From Gammaproteobacteria bacterium (GTDB taxonomy: Bacteria; Pseudomonadota; Gammaproteobacteria; Steroidobacterales; Woeseiaceae), in the NCBI GenBank assembly GCA_009937445.1, contig JAACFM010000005.1, positions 1-55,147 of the forward strand: a stretch of DNA of 55,147 nucleotides, written 5' to 3'. How positions within the stretch are numbered: the stretch's first letter is position 1; the number at the start of each line of letters is the position of its first letter. Under the pieces are notes generated by a model. That model had not been told where the DNA came from, did no database searches, and worked only from the letters and a program-made list of their open reading frames with translations. Position numbers and translations under genes: made by a program. Below are positions 18,412 through 27,137 of the stretch, piece by piece.

Positions 18412-20151
18412 ATGCCATTATTCGCGGACGGTACGTTTACGCTTTCAAACAATTCTCGGGCCCGTTATGCGACGGGTTCAATCATGTATTTCGCGCAGGG
18501 CATTCCACAGGGTCTGCTCGGCATCGCTATCCCTGCATGGCTTGCCAGCCTTGGCGTTAGCGCTTCTGAAATTGCATCTTACCTTGCCGTCATAACCTTA
18601 CCCTGGGCCTTCAAGCTGGTTACGGGTCCGTTCATGGACCGCTTCGAATATCTGCCGATGGGTCGACGCCGCCCTTGGGTGATCGGTGCACAGCTTGGAT
18701 TGTCGCTTTCTTTACTGTCGCTCATGTTGGTAGAGACGCCTGCCGATCAAGTGGGCCTGCTAATGCTTATCGGCGTGCTCGTTAACAGTTTTGCAGCAAC
18801 TCAGGACGTTGCGGTCGATGGTATGTCTATCGATCTAACGCCGGTTCGCGAGCAAGGTCGTCTCAATGCGTTCATGAGTTTCGGCAAAGCGGTTGGCTGG
18901 GGTACGACCGCCGCAGTATCCGGCGTACTGGTCACCACCTGGGGATTGGGCACTACGGCAATAATCGCGGCAGTCGTTTCCGGCATTCCGCTGTTGCTGA
19001 TACTGTTTGTTCGCGAGCGTAAAGGTGAGCGAGCTCTGCCATGGACAGGGGGCGAAGCAGCGACAGTGCACCGCGCCAGCTCTTCATTCCGCGACGTTTT
19101 CAGCGGAGTCAACCAGGTCTTGTGGGTTCGTGGCAGCGTGATCGTAATGGCCATTATGTTCATGGACGGTTTGATCTACGGCTATGGCCAGGCGTTAATG
19201 CCGATCGCGGCGATCAACCTGTTCGGCTACACGACCTCGGAATGGTCGCAACTGGTTGCGATGATGGGACTCATCGGTGCCGTCCTTGCACTTTCTATCG
19301 GTCCCATTATCGATCGTATGGGCGCGAAGCGGATGTTAGTTGTGGCGACATCATTGGTCGCGATACATGCCTTGATGATCGCCCAAACACAGCATCTTTG
19401 GCAGGACACATTGTATGTTCGAGTGATGTTATCCGCCTGGATAATGCTGCTGCCAGTGGTCATGGTTTCGGTCATCGCACTGGCGATGGCAATCTGCTCC
19501 AGCACTCTTTCTGCGACGCAGTTCGCGATCTATATGTCGGTTGCAAACCTGGGTCACGCGGTCGGGTCGAAAATCTACGGCAGTGTTTCAGAGCAATCGT
19601 CTTACCAGCAGTCATACATAATGCTCAGCGCACTGGCAGTGGTGCTCATTGTCGTTATCCTGTTCCACCGTCATCGGCATCCCAAGACCGATGGCACGGA
19701 AGACGGCCGCAGATCTGTGCCAAGACACACGGTTACCATCGGCGGCGCGGAAGCTGGCGCCTTTTGGTCTGGTGCGATGCGATGTCCAAAATGCAGGGCG
19801 GACATGGAGGTCATCGAGTTCGACGGCACCGAGGTGGATCGTTGCAAGATTTGCAGCGGCATCTGGTTCGACGCGGGCGAAATCGAAATCATGCGCAGCA
19901 AAGAAGCGGCAGCCGCGATCGACACTGGTGATGCCGCCACAGGAAAACAAAGTAACGCCCTGGATGACTATCAGTGCCCACGCTGCAGTGGCACGATGGT
20001 ACGCGTTGTCGACCCGGGGCAACGGCACATTTGGTATGAGACCTGCAGTTCCTGTCACGGCTCATACCTGGACGCTGGCGAGTTGCTTGATCTTTCGAAG
20101 GTCACCATTGCCGACTTCTTCAAAGACCTTGTCACGCCGGAACGGCGTTAA
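18412..20151 (+). CDS. MFS transporter (AmpG-like) fused to two C-terminal TFIIB-type zinc ribbons
   Basis: A 579-residue fusion. Residues 1 to about 425 are a 12-helix MFS permease with an AmpG-like beginning (SIMYFAQGIPQGLLGIAIP) and DVAVDGMSIDL in helix 4. After a short linker, residues 456-579 hold two zf-TFIIB modules: CPKC...CKIC with WFDAGEIE, then CPRC...CSSC with YLDAGELLDL. Stand-alone zf-TFIIB proteins of this size are common, so the fusion is unusual. There is no stop between the parts. An internal ATG at 19777 (Met456) immediately before the first CxxC could start a free zinc-ribbon protein, but it lacks a ribosome site. The start at 18412 has an A/G-rich AAGAAGAAAAA leader. Confidence 0.85.
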   Translation: MPLFADGTFTLSNNSRARYATGSIMYFAQGIPQGLLGIAIPAWLASLGVSASEIASYLAVITLPWAFKLVTGPFMDRFEYLPMGRRRPWVIGAQLGLSLSLLSLMLVETPADQVGLLMLIGVLVNSFAATQDVAVDGMSIDLTPVREQGRLNAFMSFGKAVGWGTTAAVSGVLVTTWGLGTTAIIAAVVSGIPLLLILFVRERKGERALPWTGGEAATVHRASSSFRDVFSGVNQVLWVRGSVIVMAIMFMDGLIYGYGQALMPIAAINLFGYTTSEWSQLVAMMGLIGAVLALSIGPIIDRMGAKRMLVVATSLVAIHALMIAQTQHLWQDTLYVRVMLSAWIMLLPVVMVSVIALAMAICSSTLSATQFAIYMSVANLGHAVGSKIYGSVSEQSSYQQSYIMLSALAVVLIVVILFHRHRHPKTDGTEDGRRSVPRHTVTIGGAEAGAFWSGAMRCPKCRADMEVIEFDGTEVDRCKICSGIWFDAGEIEIMRSKEAAAAIDTGDAATGKQSNALDDYQCPRCSGTMVRVVDPGQRHIWYETCSSCHGSYLDAGELLDLSKVTIADFFKDLVTPERR

Positions 20152-20154
20152 GCG

Positions 20155-20562
20155 CTAGTTGAGATCCGGATTAAGTCCCTGCAAGACGAGCAAGTAGTAG
20201 CTTACAATCCCGACAATCTTGTCATTCTCGACGACCGGCGCATGGCTGATTCCGAAGTTATCAAACAAGCGTGCGCAGTATCGGATTTGCATATCCGGTC
20301 GTACTGCCAGCACTGGCTTTGCCATGACTTCATAGACATTCACACGCTCCGGTGCACGATCTTCGGCGATGACCTTTTTGGCTATGTCGGAGAACAACAG
20401 CAGTCCGTACTCGTCATCCTCATCACGCCGTTTGACGATAAGGCTGGTCGCCCCGACCTGCTTCATGATTTTCAATGCTGACAGCACATCCAGCGTGCCG
20501 TCTACTTCGGTTACGTTTGTGCGCATGCAATCACGCACCTGACCCCAGTTTCGAGCGCTCAT
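20155..20562 (-). CDS. CBS-domain pair protein
   Basis: A 135-residue protein that is essentially one CBS pair (Bateman module): VRDCMRTNVTEVDGTLDVLSALKIMKQ and VYEVMAKPVLAVRPDMQI...NFGISHAPVVENDKIVGIVS. Such modules sense adenine nucleotides or SAM. It is the last gene of the DUF1538-PII unit, overlapping the PII stop by 4 bases, so it probably gives an energy-state input to the same transporter. Confidence 0.88.
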   Translation of the reverse strand: MSARNWGQVRDCMRTNVTEVDGTLDVLSALKIMKQVGATSLIVKRRDEDDEYGLLLFSDIAKKVIAEDRAPERVNVYEVMAKPVLAVRPDMQIRYCARLFDNFGISHAPVVENDKIVGIVSYYLLVLQGLNPDLN

Positions 20563-20909
20563 ATTTTTCCCTCCACAACATCACCCAGTTCTGCCGTTTG
20601 GTGCATGACACCGACCGCATCTTCCACATCAATCACCACCGCTATACCCGTACCAGGCTTCGCGTCGAACTGACCGACCTCGCCGATGTGTTCAAGAATA
20701 TCGCGACTCAAATGCTGCTCGACGAGCAACAATATTACGTCTCGCTGCGACGCCAATGTAAGACCAAAGAACGTCTTGTTTTCCTTAATGCCTTCGCCGC
20801 GAGCATTATTAATAACCGTACAGCCGGTCGCGCCAGCTTCGCGCGCTGCGACCATGATGTCATCCGTTTTGTCGTCTTCGACGAAGGCGACGATCAGTTT
20901 AAAATGCAT
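20559..20909 (-). CDS. PII-like signalling protein
   Basis: A 116-residue PII-superfamily protein: FKLIVAFVEDDKTDDIMVAAREAGATGCTVI is the first beta-alpha unit, GEGIKENKTFFGLTLASQRDVILLLV takes the place of the T-loop and following strand, and GTGIAVVIDVEDAVGV is the last strand. The T-loop is short and lacks the Tyr that GlnD uridylylates in GlnB/GlnK, so classical nitrogen control is unlikely. It lies one base downstream of a DUF1538 gene and overlaps the CBS gene. By analogy with GlnK-AmtB and SbtB-SbtA it may gate the membrane partner. Confidence 0.82.
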   Translation of the reverse strand: MHFKLIVAFVEDDKTDDIMVAAREAGATGCTVINNARGEGIKENKTFFGLTLASQRDVILLLVEQHLSRDILEHIGEVGQFDAKPGTGIAVVIDVEDAVGVMHQTAELGDVVEGKI

Positions 20910-20910
20910 C

Positions 20911-21717
20911 TTACTCTTCCTTCTCAGGGTTGTTTGTTTCGGACTCGAAGTCCGATACGTGCTTTCTCAAAACTGCCAGCTGACCGTAGGCGAGTACCGA
21001 AATTATCGGAAACAAGCTCGCGAACGCTACCAGACCAAATCCATCAAGCAATGCGCTACGTCCCGGTACGGCTTCAGACAAACCGAGCCCAAGCGCTGTA
21101 ACCAGGGGTACCGTGACGGTAGATGTCGTTACGGCGCCAGAGTCATAGGCAAGCGGAATAATCAATTTGGGGGCTATTATCGTTTGCAGAATCACCACAA
21201 AGTATCCGGCAGCCACGAAATAATGCAGTGGCAACCCGGTGATGATTCGGTAGCAACCAAGACTTACTCCTATGCTGACGCCAATTGCGACCGCGACGCG
21301 CAAACCCCATACGCCGATTGCTCCACCCGAAACCTCATTGGCTTTCATCGAAACCGCAATGAGTGCCGGTTCGGCAAGCGTCGTACTGAACCCGATCGCC
21401 AGTGCGAATATATAGACCCAGTAGTAGTCCTGCCAAACAAGGTCCGCTGTTAGCTTGCCTGCGGACTCGTACAGAAATTCCGGATCAGTCAGCTGCTGAG
21501 CCATTAGCTTACCCAGCGGAAACAGGGTCTCCTCCAGTCCATCAAGAAACAACCCGAGCCCAATGACGACGAACACAAATCCGACCACGATTTGCCGACC
21601 ATTGGCCAGCGGCTCTCCTATGACGAGTCGCTGGAACGCGAACAGGAAGATAGCGATAGGCAACACGTCGATCGCGCTCGCAAAAATAAATTCCAGCGCA
21701 CTGACTATCATATCCAT
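20911..21717 (-). CDS. DUF1538 membrane protein, second copy
   Basis: A 268-residue polytopic membrane protein. The DUF1538 signature block is visible: FGTTLAEPALIAVSMKANEVSGG-like residues, and near the end TTSTVTVPLVTALGLGLSE followed by LLDGFGLVAFASLFPIISVL. It is homologous to the gene just upstream, whose end it overlaps by 10 bases. In many genomes two such halves occur in one longer polypeptide; here they are separate genes. A transport function is likely from topology and the PII partner; the substrate is unknown. Confidence 0.85.
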   Translation of the reverse strand: MDMIVSALEFIFASAIDVLPIAIFLFAFQRLVIGEPLANGRQIVVGFVFVVIGLGLFLDGLEETLFPLGKLMAQQLTDPEFLYESAGKLTADLVWQDYYWVYIFALAIGFSTTLAEPALIAVSMKANEVSGGAIGVWGLRVAVAIGVSIGVSLGCYRIITGLPLHYFVAAGYFVVILQTIIAPKLIIPLAYDSGAVTTSTVTVPLVTALGLGLSEAVPGRSALLDGFGLVAFASLFPIISVLAYGQLAVLRKHVSDFESETNNPEKEE

Positions 21718-22568
21718 TGCTGTACGGTTCCATAAGCGAGTACGAACAGGATAGGCGCCAGTGCAGCAAACGCAATCAGTCCAAAACCGTCAGTCAACGG
21801 ATTTCGTCCGCGGAGCGAGCTCGCAAGGCCGACTCCAAGCGCGGTAACGAGCGGCACGGTAACGGTCGAGGTCGTTACGCCTCCTAAGTCATAAGCGACA
21901 CCGACAATCTCCGGCGGTGCGATGGTCGTCATAATCACGACGAGGCAATAGCCAGTGATAATCATGACCGGTAAAGACCAATTGGCCAGAATTCTCACCA
22001 CACCGACAACCAGCGCAACACCAACGGCCAGGGCCACTGTCAGCCGCAGGCCCTGAGCGTATGCCTTTTTAGCCTCATCGGATGGAAGAATCACATCGGC
22101 CCCGGCTGCGACTTCTGCCGCCTCGGCCGCGATTGCAATTAGTGCCGGTTCTGCGATGGTTGTTCCAAATCCGAGCGCGAATGCAAACGCGACCAGCCAG
22201 AATACGCTGCCCTTTTTTGCCAGTGAATAGGCGAGCCCTTCACCGACGGGGAAAAGCGCGAGACGCAAACCGAAAATGAAAAAGGTCAGACCGGCAACAA
22301 CGAGTAGCGCGCCTCCTGCCATATCGAGAAGAGCCGTCGCCGAATCGCGAAACACGAACAGCTGGAAAACACTGATAACAACAGCGATCGGCAGCAAATC
22401 ACGCAGGCTGCCCATGGCGTCCCTAGCTAATGCAATCAGCGAGTCTTTCAATGTAGCCTCAATCCCTGTTAGTACATGAGCGGCCGTATCCAGTATTCTG
22501 AGGTCAGAACACGGCGGCCCGCGTTTGTTAGTGTAATGTTCTCCTGCGGATGAGGCTATTGAATTCAT
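21708..22568 (-). CDS. DUF1538 membrane protein, first copy
   Basis: About 286 residues, the paralogous half of the pair. It contains LRDLLPIAVVISVFQLFVFRD, TTIAEPALIAIAAEAAEVAAG and the repeated block TTSTVTVPLVTALGVGLAS with PLTDGFGLIAFAALAPIL. The frame continues upstream to 22637 but then overlaps the divergent kinase gene; the ATG at 22568 leaves 20 bases to that gene. No good ribosome site is present at that ATG, so a later start (for example before LTGIEATLKDSLI) is possible. It leads the DUF1538-DUF1538-PII-CBS operon. Confidence 0.8.
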   Translation of the reverse strand: MNSIASSAGEHYTNKRGPPCSDLRILDTAAHVLTGIEATLKDSLIALARDAMGSLRDLLPIAVVISVFQLFVFRDSATALLDMAGGALLVVAGLTFFIFGLRLALFPVGEGLAYSLAKKGSVFWLVAFAFALGFGTTIAEPALIAIAAEAAEVAAGADVILPSDEAKKAYAQGLRLTVALAVGVALVVGVVRILANWSLPVMIITGYCLVVIMTTIAPPEIVGVAYDLGGVTTSTVTVPLVTALGVGLASSLRGRNPLTDGFGLIAFAALAPILFVLAYGTVQQWI

Positions 22569-22588
22569 TAATGGAAGCTGAGTAAAAA

Positions 22589-23668
22589 ATGACTGCGAAT
22601 CAGGACAACCGGGAACTCGGTAAACCGGTCGAAGCACTTATGCTTGATGAGCGCGCGCTCGCTGACTATCTCGTCGATCACATTGCGGGCTTTGAGCGCG
22701 ACTGTTCGATTCAACAGTTCCTGGGCGGGCAGTCCAATCCAACCTACCTGATTGAATCTGGAAACAAAGCCTACGTTTTGCGGAAGAAGCCGCCCGGCGA
22801 CCTGTTGCCTTCGGCCCATGCGGTTGATCGCGAGTATCGGATCATCTCGGCGCTGGCTGGGTCTGAGGTACCCGTCCCACACGCCCATCTGCTGTGCGCA
22901 GACGAGAGTGTTATCGGCCAGATGTTCTATGTCATGGACTACGTTCCTGGGCGCGTCCCTGCCGAGCGCGGCATGCCCGGTTACACGACGACAGACCGCA
23001 GAGATATGTATCACGAGATGGCCAAGGTTCTTGGCAAGCTGCACAGAATTGACTATCAATCTGCTGGTCTTGAATCTTTCGGCAAGCCCAATGCGTATGT
23101 TTCTCGTCAGGTGCGCCGCTGGGCCGGGCAATACACTGCATCCAAAATCGAAGAGTGCCGTCCCATGGACGAGCTGATTGCCTGGCTTCCGGAGAACGAC
23201 CCGGACGACGGCTATTCATCGATCGTTCATGGCGACTATCGACCGGGCAATATTATCTTCAGGAATGACAGCCCCAAGTTAGCAGCGGTTCTTGACTGGG
23301 AACTCTCAACCATAGGACACCCACTCGCGGATCTTGGATACTTCTTCATGCCCCACCGGGTTGATGCGGCAACAACGCCGTACGGACTGCAAGGCATGGA
23401 CCTTGAACAACTGGGCATCCCATCCGAAACAGCGCTGTTGGAGACCTACGCGTCCAGCGCCGGTCGGAAAGAAGTACCTGACATCGACTACTACATCGTA
23501 TTTTCGATGTTCAGGCTGGCCGCCATTCTCGCCGGTGTCATGCGGCGCGGCCTGGACGGTAATGCAGCGGATCCTCGGGCTGTCGAACGAGGCAAGAGCT
23601 ACCAGCAAATCGCATCAACCGCGATGGCGATTGCTAATGCGAATTATCGGTATAATACCCCCACCTAG
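22589..23668 (+). CDS. Phosphotransferase family protein (APH fold, ACAD10/11-like kinase)
   Basis: A 359-residue aminoglycoside phosphotransferase-fold kinase. QFLGGQSNPTYLIESG is the nucleotide loop, YVLRKKPPG supplies the ATP-binding Lys, VHGDYRPGNIIF contains catalytic Asp216, and AVLDWELSTIGHPLADLGYF is the metal-binding DxD-like segment. The bacterial branch resembles the kinase domain of ACAD10/11, which phosphorylates 4-hydroxyacyl-CoAs in animals. No acyl-CoA dehydrogenase is adjacent here, so the substrate is uncertain. Divergent from the DUF1538 operon. Confidence 0.85.
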   Translation: MTANQDNRELGKPVEALMLDERALADYLVDHIAGFERDCSIQQFLGGQSNPTYLIESGNKAYVLRKKPPGDLLPSAHAVDREYRIISALAGSEVPVPHAHLLCADESVIGQMFYVMDYVPGRVPAERGMPGYTTTDRRDMYHEMAKVLGKLHRIDYQSAGLESFGKPNAYVSRQVRRWAGQYTASKIEECRPMDELIAWLPENDPDDGYSSIVHGDYRPGNIIFRNDSPKLAAVLDWELSTIGHPLADLGYFFMPHRVDAATTPYGLQGMDLEQLGIPSETALLETYASSAGRKEVPDIDYYIVFSMFRLAAILAGVMRRGLDGNAADPRAVERGKSYQQIASTAMAIANANYRYNTPT

Positions 23669-23689
23669 GCAGGGCAAAACAATAAAAAG

Positions 23690-25567
23690 ATGTCGCTATT
23701 CTCCGAGCTAAGAAGACGAAATGTTGTTCGAGTGGGCATCGCCTATGCCGTTGTCGGCTGGGTTATTGCACAGATTGCCGAATTCGCTTTTGAGAATTTT
23801 GGTGCCCCGGACTGGGTTCTCAAGACCGTCGTTGTATTGTTGCTGCTGGGACTACCACTCGCCCTGTTCTTCGCCTGGGCCTTTGAAGTTACGCCGGACG
23901 GCGTCAAGCGGGAAAAGGACGTCGATCGCAGTCAGTCCATAACAACACAAACTGGCCGCAAGCTCGATCGTGCAATTATTGGCGTACTCGTGGTGGCGCT
24001 CGCGTGGTTCGCCTGGGACAAGTTCTCCGACACTGCAGAACCAATGCCTGTTTCAGAGCCACGGGCAGAGGCAGCAACGAATAGCGACTTGCCAGTTAGC
24101 AGCCCGTCCGAGTTGGCCAATAAATCAGTCGCGGTCCTGCCATTTGTCGCAATGAGCAGCGGTGCCGATGACGAATATTTCGCCGATGGTCTGACGGAGG
24201 AAATTCTCAATTCGCTCGCACAGCTTCCGGAACTGCTGGTTACTGCCCGGACCTCTGCATTTTCATTCAAGGGACAGGATATCCCGATACAGGAAATTGC
24301 AGCTGTCCTGGGTGTGAAGCACATCGTGGAAGGTTCTGTACGCCGGTCAGGCGAACGCCTCCGCGTGACCGCCCAGTTGATTCGCGCCGCAGACGGCTTT
24401 CATCTTTGGTCTGAGAACTACGACAGCAGTTCCACCGATACTATCGCCGTACAGGAAAATATCGCTGAACAAATCGCCGCCGCGATGGATATCGTTTTAG
24501 ATGAACAGAAACGTGAAGCGATGAGACAGGCGGGCCTGCGCGACGTCGAGGCCTTTACGCTTTATCAGAAAGGACTGAAGGTCTACAACGATGCTCACGG
24601 CGAAAGAGACACCATCGAAGGTTTACTTGAGGCCAATGAATACTTCGAACAAGTCATTGACCGTGTCACCAACTTCTCGCAAGTCTATATCGACCATTCC
24701 GACCTGTTCATCCACCTGTTGACACTGGAAGCCGCTGAAAATCGGCCGGCCGGGATATCCGACGAGGACATAACGGGTGCGTACTCATCCGCTATCGCGG
24801 ATTACAAAGCCGCCGTCAGCAATGCGCGAAGCACTGACCTGCGCCTGATGATTGAGCTCGATCTGGCGTTTCTTAGCGGCAATTGGCGCGGCCTCGGCGG
24901 ACGCATTGATCGCGCTCTGGCTGAACCCGGCTGCTCGGAGGGCAACTGGACGCCGATCATTGCTGACATCTTCGGCTATTCCCAGCCGTATCTCGAACAC
25001 ACCTATAATTTGCTGGCCTGCGACCCGCGCCGCTCGCTGTCATGGTTTAACACGGCCCGCTCCGCCCTCAAAGTGGGCGATAAGGTCGAAGCACTGAGGG
25101 TCGCTAATGAGGGCACCCAGGTCGCGCCTGGTGGCTGGCTCAATACGGCGTTGATTCGTGCGCTGCTTGCGAACGGTCGCGTCGAAGAAGCACGTCAGGA
25201 ACTGGGTGATCGGATACAGGACGAACAAAGCGCGCTGCAATTTTCTATTCTGATCGCAGCCCACGAGGGCGACCGGCAGGAAGTGGACCGTCTGGTGGAC
25301 ATGTACCGTGAGCTTCCTGGCATGGGCGATTTTCAGCTATTGATCGCCACAGCCTGGGCCGGATACCGGGATGAAGCCAATGATCTCGCGTCGAAAATCG
25401 ACAGGCATCATTTTGGCGCCGTTACGCTGGCACAAGCGACACAATGGTGCGGCTGCGGCTCGCCCTTTGATCTGGACTCCACGCCCAACTTCGCCGCCAA
25501 AATCAAGGAAAGCGGTTTACCCTGGTCACCGCCAGTCACCGTAGGTTTCCCGCTTAAGGACTGGTAA
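23690..25567 (+). CDS. TolB-like/TPR inner-membrane protein
   Basis: A 625-residue membrane-anchored protein. The N-terminus (MSLFSELRRRNVVRVGIAYAVVGWV) is characteristic of a large gammaproteobacterial family; helices lie near residues 12-35, 42-65 and 94-110. A periplasmic FlgO/TolB-N-like domain (KSVAVLPFVAMSSGADDEYFADGLTEEIL...VEGSVRRSGERLRVTAQLI) covers about 150-270, followed by TPR-like helices to the C-terminus. Related domains occur in CadC-type and adenylate-cyclase regulators, but no DNA-binding or cyclase domain is present. It starts 21 bases after the kinase gene. Role unknown, possibly a sensory or scaffold protein. Confidence 0.75.
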   Translation: MSLFSELRRRNVVRVGIAYAVVGWVIAQIAEFAFENFGAPDWVLKTVVVLLLLGLPLALFFAWAFEVTPDGVKREKDVDRSQSITTQTGRKLDRAIIGVLVVALAWFAWDKFSDTAEPMPVSEPRAEAATNSDLPVSSPSELANKSVAVLPFVAMSSGADDEYFADGLTEEILNSLAQLPELLVTARTSAFSFKGQDIPIQEIAAVLGVKHIVEGSVRRSGERLRVTAQLIRAADGFHLWSENYDSSSTDTIAVQENIAEQIAAAMDIVLDEQKREAMRQAGLRDVEAFTLYQKGLKVYNDAHGERDTIEGLLEANEYFEQVIDRVTNFSQVYIDHSDLFIHLLTLEAAENRPAGISDEDITGAYSSAIADYKAAVSNARSTDLRLMIELDLAFLSGNWRGLGGRIDRALAEPGCSEGNWTPIIADIFGYSQPYLEHTYNLLACDPRRSLSWFNTARSALKVGDKVEALRVANEGTQVAPGGWLNTALIRALLANGRVEEARQELGDRIQDEQSALQFSILIAAHEGDRQEVDRLVDMYRELPGMGDFQLLIATAWAGYRDEANDLASKIDRHHFGAVTLAQATQWCGCGSPFDLDSTPNFAAKIKESGLPWSPPVTVGFPLKDW

Positions 25568-25574
25568 GTCCGGC

Positions 25575-27137
25575 TCAGGCAGCGTCAGATCGAACCTTGC
25601 TCTTCGGCAGGTTTTCGTGCGTCGCCAGAGCTCCCGCCATACAGGCAACACTCCCGCCGGGGTGCGTTCCACTACCGCACAGTGTCAGCCCCTGGACAGG
25701 TGTTGTGTGATCGAAGCATTCCGGAATTGGCCGAACCAGGATCTGATCCAACCCTGGCTCACCATGATGCAGGTGGCCTCCAGGTAAGCCATACTCACTC
25801 GCCAGATCGGCTGGTGTTGATAATTTCGTCGCTATTACTCGCCGCTCAAAGCCCGGCGCGAACTCGGTAATTACATCGACGACGCTATTCGTCAAGGTCG
25901 CCCTTGCTGCATCGTTCCAACCGCCTTCAGGTTCGAACGGCGCGTAGCTGACCATAACACTAACGACATTCTTGCCATCTGGCGCCAGATTCGGTCTTTC
26001 GATACTGGGAATCGTGATATCCAGAACAGGTGCTTCCGAGAACCCCCTGTATTTGACCGCATCGAACGCCTTCTCAACATGGTCGAGCGTCGGCGCAATG
26101 CGTGCGTGGCTTATGGTTTGATCTTTACTCGCCGCCTCGAATAACACCGGTCCATCAACCGCGAGAAGCAGATGTGCGGTCGTTCCGTTGCATCTGAAGT
26201 TGGAAATTCGGTCTGCCGTTGTGTGCGTGAGCGCTGCAACAGGAAGCAAGTCGAGCAGCACAGTCTTAGGGTTAATACTCGCACTTACGGCCGCCACTTT
26301 TACGATGTCGCCGTTTTCGAGCTCAACACCTTCAACCGATTTATTGTCGACGAGTATTCTGCTGACAGCCTGGCCACACCTGAAACTCACGCCAAGATCA
26401 CGCGCCCGTTTGATCAGCGCATCAGTCAATCCGAGGCTACCGCCCTTGATCGACAAGCCTGACATCGATTCGTGCATGAGTAAGTTCGTTGTCGTGCCCG
26501 GAGAGCGCGGCGCGGCGAAAGTGCCCAGTAGAGAGTTCAGCGACAAAGCGCCTTTGATGAAGTCCGATTCAAAGTACTCACTCAGAAAATCACTGACCGG
26601 CATGGGTGCGACTCGAAGCAGTTCCACCATATCGTGTGCGCCCAGTCGTCGCAGCCCCAGCGCGCGCGTCAACAGCTCCATTGGCGCTTCACTCTCAACC
26701 GCCATCAGATTAAGCGGGCGCTCAGTGAGAAAACGCGAAATGACCGGGCGAATTCGACGCATGAATTCGCGATAACGCAGATAGCCTTTTCCATCGGCTC
26801 GGCTGACTTCGTTAAGACCAAAAACCGTGCGATCGACGGGTCCGGAAACAGGCGCGATGCGGCCAGACTCGCCGAGTGCATACACCGTCTCGGACTCATT
26901 CTGGATCAGGCTGTCCAGACGCAGCAATTTCATCACCGCTTCTGTGACGTTGCCTGTTTCATGCCAGATGCCGGCGCTCTTGAAGCCGGGTTCAAATTCG
27001 ATAGAAGCCGCAAGACCACCAAGGTCATTGCGTTTCTCCACCAGTACTACCCGTTTGCCGCTCATCGCCAAAAGGCAAGCGTTCGTGAGGCCATTGTGGC
27101 CGCCGCCAATTACAACTACGTCGAATTGATGCTTCAT
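25575..27137 (-). CDS. Phytoene desaturase-like (PYROXD2-type) FAD oxidoreductase, distal copy
   Basis: A 520-residue flavoprotein. The dinucleotide motif VVVIGGGHNGLTNA is at the N-terminus, followed by LVEKRNDLGGLA, and the C-terminal FAD segment is LTLCGSGTHPGGSVACMAG. This is the carotenoid-oxidase/PYROXD2-like branch of the amine oxidase superfamily; bacterial members have mostly unknown substrates. The frame extends to 27224, but the ATG at 27137 overlaps the stop of the upstream gene by 4 bases and directly precedes the Rossmann strand. Paralogue of that neighbour. Confidence 0.85.
   Translation of the reverse strand: MKHQFDVVVIGGGHNGLTNACLLAMSGKRVVLVEKRNDLGGLAASIEFEPGFKSAGIWHETGNVTEAVMKLLRLDSLIQNESETVYALGESGRIAPVSGPVDRTVFGLNEVSRADGKGYLRYREFMRRIRPVISRFLTERPLNLMAVESEAPMELLTRALGLRRLGAHDMVELLRVAPMPVSDFLSEYFESDFIKGALSLNSLLGTFAAPRSPGTTTNLLMHESMSGLSIKGGSLGLTDALIKRARDLGVSFRCGQAVSRILVDNKSVEGVELENGDIVKVAAVSASINPKTVLLDLLPVAALTHTTADRISNFRCNGTTAHLLLAVDGPVLFEAASKDQTISHARIAPTLDHVEKAFDAVKYRGFSEAPVLDITIPSIERPNLAPDGKNVVSVMVSYAPFEPEGGWNDAARATLTNSVVDVITEFAPGFERRVIATKLSTPADLASEYGLPGGHLHHGEPGLDQILVRPIPECFDHTTPVQGLTLCGSGTHPGGSVACMAGALATHENLPKSKVRSDAA

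Noticed and set aside
19041-19931. Plus-strand open frame of 296 codons inside the MFS-zinc ribbon gene
   Set aside because: Shifted frame of a gene with clear motifs; the translation is Arg/His/Gly-rich with no membrane helices.
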